A DNA stretch of 36,341 nt from Nemertoderma westbladi (taxonomy: Eukaryota; Xenacoelomorpha; Nemertodermatida; Nemertodermatidae): positions 1-36,341 of the forward strand of contig JAUCBJ010007979.1 in assembly GCA_032718475.1 (NCBI GenBank), read 5' to 3'. Below the pieces are notes generated by a model. It was not told where the DNA came from. It ran no database searches and saw only the letters and a program-made list of their open reading frames with translations. This document shows, piece after piece, positions 8,552 through 18,277 of this stretch (its first letter is position 1; every line of letters begins with the position of its first letter). Made by a program: the position numbers and the translations under genes.

Positions 8552-11500
8552 ATGTCTGACACTCAGCAAAACCTGTCAGACAGTCTAATCGATACAACCA
8601 TCTGTGACACAGATAGGAGTGTAGAGCGATTAAGAAAGGAGTTCAGTTCACCTCCTACTGCAAGAAAGGTCACCCCTCCAGTAGTATCAGACCCTAAGCT
8701 AATCCACCATAGGTCCATCATAGGTACTCGGGCCCAAGTCAAACGGAACCAGGAAGCAGCTGTCCCACAGCAGCAACAGCCTAGTCAAGAAACTAGTTCC
8801 CAGCGATCCGATAGCTCCAGTAGTTCAGATACTGTCGAGCTGACCCCCGAACGCGGATTGCAGATGGCGGCAACAGCCTACTCGGACCCTCTTCTCACCC
8901 TTCCTGCCGCAGTGCTAACCACTATATTGATTGCGGTGGAGGAACATCAAGCAGATTGGGCGAGGAATAAGAAAGCGACCCAAGATAATTATGCGGGATA
9001 CGCCAGGGAAGAATTGATGTCTATTGTCGAGTCACAATGGAACTTTCCCGGACCTGGACTCCCGTTAGATCTGTCCGAAGCTACTTGGGAGGATATACAC
9101 TGGATGGGAGTGACTAAAGATACAATGGATCCAGCTGTTTGGAAGAGGTCGGCAGCAGGATATGTGCAAGGGTTCTTCGGCTCCTTAGAGCGATTAGAAG
9201 AACAACTGTTTCGACAACCTCAAGGACCTCAAGAGCAGGAAGAGCTGCTTTATCAAGTACGCGAAAGAACCCTACGTATTAGAATAATCCTATCAGCCTT
9301 TGAGGAAACTTCCAAAAGAAGACAGGACACGTCGCTGCAGGTTTCTGTTAAGACTTGGTTCCAGCGAGTAGGTCGCAAAGTGCAAGAAACGGACAAGTGG
9401 AAATCCCAGCTGTCTGAGAGACTAACTTATAAAGACCCAACTGATGTCACCCTTTCTCAAGCGGAAAGCGAAGAGACCGCCGAGAAACCGCGAACTAGAG
9501 ACGCTATCGACATTTATCTGTCCGACTATCAGCGATTCCTAGGAGACGAAGAGTTGAGGAGACGGCTGTCTGGACTTTCCCCTAATAGTGAAGGAACCAA
9601 GCTTGTGTTGGACTCAATCGATGCCGAAATGTTAGCTGCAAACCAAGCTGAATGTGATGAAAAACTCCGCCTCACTAGAGTCCGAGAAGAATAAGTAAAG
9701 AAGGAACGGATAGAGAAAAGAAAGGTGGCAGCAGCAGCGGCGGCAGAAGCAGAAGCCGAAAGAAAGGCGGCAGAAGCAGAAGCCGAAAGAAAGTGGGCAG
9801 AAGCAGAAGCCGAAAGAAAGGCGGCAAAAGCAGAAGCCGAAAGAAAGGCGGCAGAAGCAGAAGCAGAAAGAAAAGCAGCAGTGGCAGAAGCAGAACGGAG
9901 AGCTTCTGAGGAGACTATCCAACTGGAGTTGGAAAATCTGCAAGAGACACAAGACAGTATAAATAAACAGTTTACTGCTAATCAAATGCAGATGATGAGA
10001 AAATCTACTCCCAAGCGCCAGGGATACACATCCTCGGAGGAAGGCGAGACCACCGATCCTGAAGGCGGAGGAAATAGATCTCATCTAAGTAGGCGTAGAA
10101 AAACATCTTACCGTCGCAAATTGCCTGATTTGCCCCCAGCTGTTAAAAGACAGCTAACTAGCACAGACTTAGGTAGTGCAGAACCCATAGAACAATTTAT
10201 CCAGGTCAAAAGACTCCCTACTATAGTCGATGAACCTGAAATAATTAGGCCTGTCGTTCCCAAAGTCACTTCTGTGCTAGAGACCCCTGCACTTCCAGAG
10301 CTTAACTCTAAATTCCCTTTACATAGTACCACACTGCCTGTACCCGGTGGAACAATCCATGCAAATACCCCTGTCCTGAGCATGGAGAGAGGAATCAAAG
10401 ATTTGTCTCCCGTCGTCCCGCGTCAACCCGCTACTATGTTGGCGACTCCCGCTTCGGCGGTTGAGTGGGTAGAAGAGGGACAGCGGGGGATGAATCTCCT
10501 GCTAGGACAGATGCAGGAGACTGTCCACCAACTTAAGGGAACAGTGAGGGAAGGTAGAGCAGAGTTGCAAGAAGTGCAGCAAAGTATCGCACTAGAACGC
10601 GACAAATTAGTCAATATACAAAAGGGCATACCAATACCCCCTGTAACATTGTGTCAACCTGTTAGGTCTGAAGTATTACATGCGCAAGGTGTGGAGCCTA
10701 CATGCATCTATACTGCTAGTGAAGTTGAAACTCCTATAACAAACCCTATTAAGGGTGATTATAGACCTGTTATTAATGATATCCCCTATAGACCTGATAA
10801 TGATCCGAGAAATTTATATACCGATAATTCGATATTAAATAACACGATGGCCCAAGAAAGCTTTACGCGTCAGATGGCTAGAACAGAAGCCCGCCAAGGG
10901 GTCAAAGTGGGAGAGATCGTCAAATTCAATGGAGACGAAATGAAATGGTTACCTTTCAACGAATATTACAAAGACAGCATACAGAACTCTGTGCTATCTA
11001 ACGGAGAGAAACTTAGGTTCCTCATCAAGTGCCTGGAAGGACCTCCCAAGTTAATGGCGTTAAAGTTTATTGGACATCCAGAAGGATTAAGACAAGTTTG
11101 GGATACATTAAACATCAGGTATGGTAACAAAGATAACATAGCTAAGTATTTGTATGCAAAATTAGTAGCCCCCAGACACTTCCTTAGTAGCGGGATTATA
11201 GAGTTTTCAGATGAAATTCAAGAGATCTGTAGACAACTGGACTGGTTAGGTAAGTCGCATGAATATCAGAGTTCCATGGTTATTGGAGCCGTAGTCTCTA
11301 CTTTACCAAAGGGTGGAGTATGTACACGCTGGGACAAGAAAGTGTTGTACATGAATGAACAACAACGACGAAGTCCTACCATGGCTGACCTCATGTCCTT
11401 CTTAGATGGTGAGGTAAAACTACAACTCATCAAGCAGTCCAGAGAGAAAACATCGGAAAATAAGGTAAGTGAGAAACCCGCTTCTAGGAGAAGAGTAACA

Positions 11501-12154
11501 CCGGTGTGTTACACTGACGACGGCGAAAGCCAAGCTTCTCAAGAAGAAGACAGCGGGAAAGACACCGAACGATCTTACTATGTTGACAAAACCTCCAAGG
11601 ACGTAAGTAAATACAAGGCTCGAACCAACAATAGGAGAGAACAGGTTGCTAAGACCCCTCCTCAGTCTCCTAGCAGAATGCGCGGAAGAAAGCCCGAAGA
11701 AAGAACGAGAGTGCATCAGATTACCCAAGGTAAAGTAAGTAACATAAAACCTAACTGTGCGCTGTGCGACGGGACCCACCGTTTGAGTGCGTGTGCGGAA
11801 TTTCTAAAGAAATCCCTTGTAGACAGACGTACAGTTGTGTGGGACAAGCGGTTATGCTATAATTGCCTCAGACCAGGACACCAACGGCGAACCTGTTACT
11901 CCGACACAAAGTGTGAAAAGTGTGGTGCGAAACATCACATCTTGTTACATAGTGAGTTCGAACGAGACAAGCAGAGTCAGGTAAGTGAGTCCGAACTACA
12001 TGTCCAATTCAGTGATGTAAACGACACTGATCAGGAGTCTGAGATGGAAGGATTCTATACTGACGAATTCTCCGACGCCAACGAATCCTGTTACCTAATA
12101 AATACCGCAGTGTATCGAGCACTTACGTATGAAAACAATGAGTTCCGACAATGA
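8552..12154 (+). CDS. gag: Gag polyprotein of the BEL/Pao element, interrupted by one in-frame stop
   Basis: A single frame runs from ATG 8552 (A at -3) to TGA 12152-12154 and is broken only by TAA at 9692-9694. Residues 1-380 form a N-terminal region I do not recognise: Gln/Ser-rich near 65-95, then helical. Just after the stop come six nine-residue repeats of the type AAEAEAERK (about 9737-9900), predicting a charged helix or coiled coil. A DUF1759-like Gag domain follows at about 10895-11440 (VKFNGDEMKWLPF...). Three zinc fingers lie at about 11755-11955: CX2CX3HX4C, CX2CX4HX4C and CX2CX4HX3H. The protein would package element RNA into particles. The 780-residue stretch before the Gag domain is unusually long. 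The second half has no early ATG, so it needs readthrough, or this copy is mutated. The frame ends 26 bp inside the protease frame. Confidence 0.88.
9692..9694 (+). other. In-frame TAA inside gag
   Basis: This is the only stop between 8552 and 12152 in the gag frame. Charged helical sequence continues without shift on both sides (RVREE before, VKKERIEKRK after). The context is GAA TAA GTA. A single substitution from CAA, GAA or AAA would create it. No strong leaky-stop consensus (such as CARYYA after the stop) is present. Confidence 0.85.
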
Positions 12155-12368
12155 GTTCCCCCCAACTACCTTTGACAGACAACCATCTTGGAAACCTCCA
12201 ACTTCCAACGTAGGAATCAGAGAATTTCCTGTAGTTCAGGTAAGAGTTCACGGTCTTAACAAAAGCTACATAGTGAACGCCCTCCTTGACTCCGGCAGCA
12301 CGGGAACATTCATCAATCAAGAACTATTTTTGCTATATTTTTGCTGGACAACCCAAGTTCCGGACTAA
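12129..12368 (+). pseudogene. pro: Aspartic protease segment in a shifted frame
   Basis: This frame is +1 relative to gag. It encodes the start of a retropepsin with ALLDSGSTGTFIN, the catalytic D(S/T)G triad form and the DUF1758-type setting usual in BEL/Pao. BEL/Pao normally keep gag, protease and pol in one frame. The shift from gag is explained by a near-perfect 13-bp tandem duplication, ACAATGAGTTCC at 12135-12146 and 12148-12159 separated by one G. After about 12330 the homologous sequence continues in the next frame (pol). The second break lies in the T-rich region 12327-12350, which carries an 11-bp-spaced direct repeat TATTTTTGCT. The protease is thus divided between two frames in this copy. 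Its catalytic half is intact. Confidence 0.85.
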
Positions 12369-15300
12369 ATTGAATATGTCAGGAATTATGCAGGTTTGGA
12401 AATCTACCCTAACTGCAGATTACTACGTAGGTGTGTTGTCCACTCCCCAGGATAAGTTAGGAACACAAGGTATAAGGTCAGTAAAAATGGTGGCTATAAA
12501 GAACTTCGCTACTACTCAAGCAGACCTTTATAATTGGGACGAAGATGAGAGCATCCAACATCTTAAGATACCTCGGTTCCAGACAGATTATCCTGGAGTG
12601 CAAATCCTCATCGGCCAAAACGCGCATGAGGCGCTCGAAACATTAGAGAAACGACCTGCTCAACCGCAGCCACTGCAAACCTATGCGGTAAGAACTAGAG
12701 TAGGTTGGTACTTTACTGGCCCTTCCCGCAGGACTCTCGAAGAGAGAATGCCACAAGTACGAGTAGATCATGTGAGCGATTGGAGCGAGGAGAGCAGTGA
12801 GGTGGACGAACTAACTGAGGGAACACCATACTCCTCAGATAACGATGACACTTATCAACTCTTCGATGAGGAGAACACCATAGACTTACTTACAGAAAAC
12901 CAAACTTGGAAAGATCAGGTGAACCTATGTCAACTGATTCACCCATCGGAACCCATCGCTTACAATGATGAACTCAACGATGAGATAGAGCGCTGCAACG
13001 CTAGAACTCGGGACGAACTAGCCGTACGATTCTTTACTCAGGAACTTGTAGAGCCCAATTCGTATGATAAGGCTCTATCGATAGAAGAAGAAAGAGCCAA
13101 GCAAATCCAGGAAACAACTACACGTTTTTTAAAAGATCAAGGTAGGTATGAAATCGGCCTGCCATTTCGAAAACGAGAACCTAGATTTATAAATAACAGA
13201 ACCTTGGCCGAGAAAAGAATCGCTCAATTACATCGACGCCTTACAGCTAATGCTTCGGCGAAAGAAATGTACCAAACTCAGCTGAAGAAATTTATAACAA
13301 AGGGATACGCGGAGCGAGTACCGGAAGGAACACCAGTGACTGAGAGAACGTATTACTTAACACATCATTACGTTCCCAAACCCGGTAAGCCCCATGAAGT
13401 ACGAGTCGTATTCGATGGCTCTGCTCTATATATGGGCCAATCCCTTAATTCCGAGTTGTTACCAGGACCCAATTTACTCCAATCTTTGTTGGGAATACTT
13501 TTGAGATTAAGACAATATTCCATCGCGTTCGCTTCCGATATCGAAGGAATGTTCTTACAAGTCAAGGCGCTGGAGAGAGATAGAGACAGCCTGAGATTTC
13601 TGTGGTGGCCTGAAGGAGACCTCAACCAGAAACCGGTAGAGTACTGGATGACCATCCAGGCTTTTGGGATCATATCTAGCCCTTCCAACGCCTGCTCCGT
13701 GGTGCGAACCACTGCGAATGACAACCGAGACTCCTTCTCCAAAGAAGTGATAGACAACATAAAACGCAATATATACATGGACGACAATTTAAGGTCCCTT
13801 CCATCAGTAGAAGAAGCCATAGCTGTCGCGAAAGGAACGGTAGAGTGTTTGAAAAGAGGTGGATTTCGACTGACGAAATTCACTAGTAACTCCCGTGAGT
13901 TTCTGGAAGCCATACCGGTAGAGGATCGCGGAGCGAAAGACCTAGACTTAATAAAGGACGATCTTCCTGAAACCAAGACGCTAGGCTTGAAGTGGGACAC
14001 TGAAAGAGACATCCTGTTTTTTCAGCTAAAACAGCGAGATAATCCAGTCCGGACCAAACGGATTTGTTTAAGTATCCTGAGCACTTATTTCGACCCATTG
14101 GGATTTATTAGCCCAGTTATATTGATTGCTCGGAGTTTAGTACAACAGATGTGGCTTGAAAACCACTCATGGGATGATCCGCTTAAGGGAGAACTGTTGA
14201 AGAAATGGATGAAATGGGAAGATTCTCTACCTGCCATCGAGAACTTTATAATTTCCCGTGCATATTTTGGACACGTTCTTCCAACGTATTCCTATCAACT
14301 CCATGTGTTTGGAGACGCCAGCGACATGGGAATAGGTATAGTAGCATATCTGAGAGTCGAAACTCCGGATGGGATCAAAGTCGCCTTGGTTACCTCTAAG
14401 GCACTGATTAACAACAAGTTAAAGGTTCCTCGAGCGGAGTTAAAAGCGGCTTTATACGCTACAGCCATCGGCCGGAACGTAACGGAACAAATCGATTACC
14501 CACTGGAGAAAACGGTTTATTGGACCGACGCTTTACTCGTGTTGGAATATCTAACCAATGAAGTCTGTCAGTTCAGCGTTTTTGTTACTAACAGGGTAGC
14601 TATTATTCTTAGTCGCACAAAGATAGATCAATGGAGACATTGCCCTGGTACGATTAATCCAGCCGATATCGCCTCCAGGGGAGCAACTCCACAGGAACTG
14701 ATAGATACTCCAGATTGGTTGGGTGGACCCGACTTCCTGAGCAAGGAAGAGGACGAATGGCCTCCTCACCTTACTACGGCGGAAATTAAACAAGCCAAGG
14801 GAGCGGAGACCGTCAAACCTAAAACCCGGGCGAGTAAATCGAAGTTATTTAAACCGACTATCGATCTATCTGTATTACATGTTTCCGGAAACGATGATTT
14901 GGATCCACAATCCCTCGCTATAAATAAGTCTGTTGCGGAAATTCGAGATAGAGATTGGAAATCTGGAATACCAGACGTCTCGCAAGGAATCTCACCCCTG
15001 CTGCAGAGAGCGATGCATCACTACAGTTCCTGGAATCGGCTCTGTAAAGCCGTCACATATTTAAAGAGATGCTTTCATCATCAATACTCCAGGGCGAAGA
15101 CCACCAGTGATAACGCTCCATTGACATCCGCACAAGTTCATGTTATTAAAAACTTACCTAAATATAAGATATCTGACAGTTTTCTAAAGGAGAAAATTAG
15201 TCACCAGGAGCATGAAGAGACTAATAAACAGATACTGAGACTCCTGCAATGCTATGAGGATTCCGAAAAGTATTTCCTGTTGTTGAGAAATCCGCAGATG

Positions 15301-16659
15301 CGCTTAAGGGATCGATTCTCTAGCACAATGATAGATGGGTTAATACGTGTTGGAGGAAGGTTAACCAATGCACCCTTATCCTTTGACACTAAATTCCCCA
15401 TACTCATTAGAAATCTTGAAGTACAAATCAAGATGATTGTAGATGTTCACAGTAAGCTTTATCATGCTGGAAGAGAACGAGTTCTTAGCGAAATTCGAAC
15501 TCGCTATTATTTTGATAAACCCCGTAGAGCTCTGAACCAAGTTCTTAGGAACTGCATACCCTGTAGGAAAGCATTCAGTAGGCCTTTAACACAGCGAGAG
15601 GCAGAATTACCTAGGGAACGAGTAAGCTTCTATGAACCACCTTTTACTAATACTGGTGTAGATTTATTTGGCCCTATTGAAGTATATCGTGCGAGGACTA
15701 TAGTCAAGAGATGGTGTGTCATCTTCGTGTGCATGACTTGCAGAGCCATCCATCTCGATATGGTGAACGATCTATCTACCAACAGTTTCGTCTTAAGTTT
15801 ACGACGACAGATCGCTCGCTTCGGTACGAGTAATACCATGAGATCGGACAAGGGAACGAACTTCATTGGTGCCAACAACGAAATACAGGCTTACGTAAAG
15901 GACTGGAACCAAAGACAGGTGGATGACCAGCTAAGGATAACAGCGTCTAGCTGGACCTTCAACGCCGCCGACGCCCCTTGGTGGGGAGGAAGTTGGGAGA
16001 GATTAATTAGAAGTGTTAAGACCGCATTTCACTTTATAGTGCCATGCCGTGCGTATCTCACCGACGAACTTTTGCGGACGTTAATGGAGGAAATAGCTGC
16101 CTATCTCAACGAGAGACCGCTTATGCCAGTCTCATCGAGTCCCGATTCCCTGGAAGCGCTAACACCTGCGCATTTCCTACTGAAGAAACCGGTAGCCATG
16201 CTCCCACGATCGGAGATTGCCGACGGAGACGAATACTGCCGTCGAACTTGGCAACTTATGCAGTTGCTATCCCGTCGTTTCGCTGACCATTTCGAGAAAC
16301 ATTACCTGCCCACGCTACAACTTCGAACTAAGTGGTTTGCGCAGCAGGAAAACGTCAGCGCCGGAGATATGGTACTTATTGTAGATCCAGACCTCCCACG
16401 TAAACGGTGGCAGACAGGTCGTATCATCGAGACCCATATTTCGGAGGATGGTTTAGTGCGTTCAGTAGAACTCATCATTATGCGGCGTAATTTCAAGAAG
16501 CCCGGTATAATCTTTGAGATGCAACAACTCAATCGCCCAGTTGGTCGTTTATGTTTACTGGAAAGAGACAGAGAACTCTCTGGAAACTATGGAAGACAAG
16601 ACACTCTTCCCACGACCACCTCCCTAATTCCTCAAACATCTAGGGACTCCCAAACGTGA
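12286..16659 (+). CDS. pol: Pol polyprotein: protease C-terminal part, RT, RNase H, integrase
   Basis: The frame is open for 1,457 codons; homologous sequence starts near 12345, so the listed ATG (12286) is only the frame edge. In order: end of the protease region (ILIGQNAHEAL near residue 107); reverse transcriptase with motif A SDIEGMF (nt about 13534) and catalytic YMDD (13774-13785); RNase H with GDAS (about 14312), RAELKA, YWTDA and NPADIASRG; integrase with HX4H and CX2C zinc module (15449-15565) and DDE core GVDLFGP (15655), SDKGTNF (15844) and GSWERL (15991). A DUF5641-like C-terminal domain follows (GDMVLIVDPDLPRKRW, RNFKKPG...LNRPVGRLCLLE). All catalytic residues expected of BEL/Pao polymerases are visible. 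Pol would be made as a fusion with Gag; here it needs correction of two shifts. Confidence 0.95.
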   Translation: MTPAAREHSSIKNYFCYIFAGQPKFRTKLNMSGIMQVWKSTLTADYYVGVLSTPQDKLGTQGIRSVKMVAIKNFATTQADLYNWDEDESIQHLKIPRFQTDYPGVQILIGQNAHEALETLEKRPAQPQPLQTYAVRTRVGWYFTGPSRRTLEERMPQVRVDHVSDWSEESSEVDELTEGTPYSSDNDDTYQLFDEENTIDLLTENQTWKDQVNLCQLIHPSEPIAYNDELNDEIERCNARTRDELAVRFFTQELVEPNSYDKALSIEEERAKQIQETTTRFLKDQGRYEIGLPFRKREPRFINNRTLAEKRIAQLHRRLTANASAKEMYQTQLKKFITKGYAERVPEGTPVTERTYYLTHHYVPKPGKPHEVRVVFDGSALYMGQSLNSELLPGPNLLQSLLGILLRLRQYSIAFASDIEGMFLQVKALERDRDSLRFLWWPEGDLNQKPVEYWMTIQAFGIISSPSNACSVVRTTANDNRDSFSKEVIDNIKRNIYMDDNLRSLPSVEEAIAVAKGTVECLKRGGFRLTKFTSNSREFLEAIPVEDRGAKDLDLIKDDLPETKTLGLKWDTERDILFFQLKQRDNPVRTKRICLSILSTYFDPLGFISPVILIARSLVQQMWLENHSWDDPLKGELLKKWMKWEDSLPAIENFIISRAYFGHVLPTYSYQLHVFGDASDMGIGIVAYLRVETPDGIKVALVTSKALINNKLKVPRAELKAALYATAIGRNVTEQIDYPLEKTVYWTDALLVLEYLTNEVCQFSVFVTNRVAIILSRTKIDQWRHCPGTINPADIASRGATPQELIDTPDWLGGPDFLSKEEDEWPPHLTTAEIKQAKGAETVKPKTRASKSKLFKPTIDLSVLHVSGNDDLDPQSLAINKSVAEIRDRDWKSGIPDVSQGISPLLQRAMHHYSSWNRLCKAVTYLKRCFHHQYSRAKTTSDNAPLTSAQVHVIKNLPKYKISDSFLKEKISHQEHEETNKQILRLLQCYEDSEKYFLLLRNPQMRLRDRFSSTMIDGLIRVGGRLTNAPLSFDTKFPILIRNLEVQIKMIVDVHSKLYHAGRERVLSEIRTRYYFDKPRRALNQVLRNCIPCRKAFSRPLTQREAELPRERVSFYEPPFTNTGVDLFGPIEVYRARTIVKRWCVIFVCMTCRAIHLDMVNDLSTNSFVLSLRRQIARFGTSNTMRSDKGTNFIGANNEIQAYVKDWNQRQVDDQLRITASSWTFNAADAPWWGGSWERLIRSVKTAFHFIVPCRAYLTDELLRTLMEEIAAYLNERPLMPVSSSPDSLEALTPAHFLLKKPVAMLPRSEIADGDEYCRRTWQLMQLLSRRFADHFEKHYLPTLQLRTKWFAQQENVSAGDMVLIVDPDLPRKRWQTGRIIETHISEDGLVRSVELIIMRRNFKKPGIIFEMQQLNRPVGRLCLLERDRELSGNYGRQDTLPTTTSLIPQTSRDSQT

Positions 16660-18092
16660 TACGTCTGGAGTGGGTGTATGACTATGTTATTTATCTATTT
16701 TATTACATTTTATATGCGAACTTTATTATGTACTTTATTATAATCGTTTTTATTCAATTTTTATTTAGTAGAATGTTATTTTAGGGATTATTTAGTAGAT
16801 TAGTGCAATATATTAGTGTTTATTACGTACATAATTACTTATAATATATATTTAGTGCGACGGCGAGAAATAATTATTTTTCTCTTCCCTTACTGTCCGT
16901 ATCATATTATAAATACGTGACTACAGTAAGATGAAATGTCCGTACTTCTTAAAGTACAATAAAGCCACTACTATATTTAAGTATTATTGGTAGGCAGAGT
17001 ATTAGGAATGCAAAGTTCAGATCCTCGTGTCTCGGCTAAACCAAGCTCTGGGTAGACCTTGGAAACGACTTGCCTCTTCACACTGACATTGCTTCGTGCG
17101 ATATTGCTCTTCTACCTTATAACAAATAATACATATAGTAGCGTGATGTCCCTCTAACAGTAGCGTAAATCGCAAATAAATCTGTTAAACTTTTTGACCA
17201 TCTGTAATTCTAGTCGATTAAGATATCGTGGCACCCACTGATATACTTGAAAGACAAATTCTAGAATCAGTGGTTAACGTCCCCAGACAAGTTCTGGAAT
17301 AAATCGGTGCCCATCCTAAATATTAATTTAATATTTATTAAAATCTGTAAAATTCCGATCCTTTAAAATTTCTAGTCAATTAAAATATCGCAGTATTTAC
17401 CGATATTCTTAAAAGGACGATTTTATAGAATTAAGGATCCTGAGTTCCCAGACATGCGCTGGAATAAAATTTGTGTCAATTTAACATCAAATAATAAAAT
17501 TCACGGGAATAAATTTAAATTCATATTCAAATGAATTTCATAAATTGTCATTTTTTGCAATTTATAACATTCCCAAAATTCCAGTAATTAATAGATCATG
17601 GGAGCGGAGATTCATATTGAGTGTATTAAAGTGCGAGAATCTCCAACATATAGTCAATAGCCGATAAAATTTATAAAATCATGCATAAAGAGGGTATTGA
17701 CAACTAAAGAATTACTATTAAATAACATCCCAGATCTGTATGCATGAGAATTACCCTAATTCTACCGCTAGTTTTCCATAATGTCACCATGGCAACACCC
17801 ACGCTAGAATTAGAAGCAAGTTGAAGGAACAATAAAAGCCTTGCCCATTGCGTAGCCTAAGAGGATACATAGCGCACTATTAGTATCCAAGGATACATAG
17901 TAATAACGTGACATTCTGGAAGACTGACTAACGAACAAATGGCCTGCATGTGTGCAGTAAGTAATGATTGTATGGAATTTGTGCGTTTATAGGTGAATGT
18001 TACTACTAAAGTGTGTTTACAGTAGCTAATCGCAATTGTAAAGTAGCCCTAACTCTACCGAGATAACCTCAAGTGGATTCAAGCTTTTGGGA
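16660..18092 (+). other. Long non-coding spacer between pol and ORF3
   Basis: The spacer (about 1.4 kb to the stem-loop) is AT-rich with no supportable frame. It includes two decayed repeat units of about 162 bp at 17178-17500, sharing AATCTGT.AAA...TTCTAGTC.ATTAA.ATATCG...ACTGATAT or ACCGATAT...CCCAGACA.G..CTGGAATAAA. An exact copy of the 3' polypurine word GGGAGCGG is at 17600-17607. BEL/Pao elements usually have only a short gap between pol and the 3' LTR. Confidence 0.6.
17178..17500 (+). repeat. Decayed direct repeat of about 162 bp in the post-pol spacer
   Basis: Matching blocks in the same order in both units are AATCTGTTAAA/AATCTGTAAAA, TTCTAGTCGATTAAGATATCG/TTCTAGTCAATTAAAATATCG, the GATAT.CTTGAAAG or GATATTCTTAAAAG block, and CCCAGACA followed by CTGGAATAAA. 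Divergence is substantial, so the duplication is much older than this insertion. Confidence 0.6.
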
Positions 18093-18216
18093 CGGACAGT
18101 GGTGGGACTTGTGCTGGTTATCGTTGTCGTGCTGTTGCTACATGTTGGCATAAACACCGCGACAACGGTACATCGGCGCTGAGAAACCCACTGTCCGGGG
18201 GCAAAGCCTAGTAGGC
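18093..18216 (+). ncRNA. Strong nested stem-loop RNA structure upstream of ORF3
   Basis: The outer stem is CGGACAGTGG (18093-18102) with CCACTGTCCG (18188-18197), a perfect 10 bp. Nested inside is a 13-bp stem of 18119-18131 with 18158-18170, centred on CGTTGTCG/CGACAACG and including two G-U pairs, closing a 26-nt loop that itself contains TGTT/AACA. A further hairpin, GCCTAGTAGGC, sits at 18206-18216. The segment is GC-rich in an AT-rich spacer and ends 61 nt before the ORF3 ATG. The structure is seen in the sequence; a role in translation, splicing, export or packaging is inference. Confidence 0.6.
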
Positions 18217-18277
18217 AGCGACGCCCGCTTGCCTAAATATTAACTCATATTGATATTAATAAACTCAGATAGCAGAT

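Noticed and set aside
9632-10084. 150-residue minus-strand Cys/Phe-rich frame
   Set aside because: It is the antisense shadow of the AAEAEAERK-coding repeats of gag.
13368-14012. 214-residue minus-strand frame inside pol
   Set aside because: Shadow of the reverse transcriptase coding sequence; the plus strand carries the conserved motifs.
18180-18190. CTGAGAAAC resembling a hammerhead ribozyme core
   Set aside because: The required CTGATGA box and the conserved cleavage context are missing.
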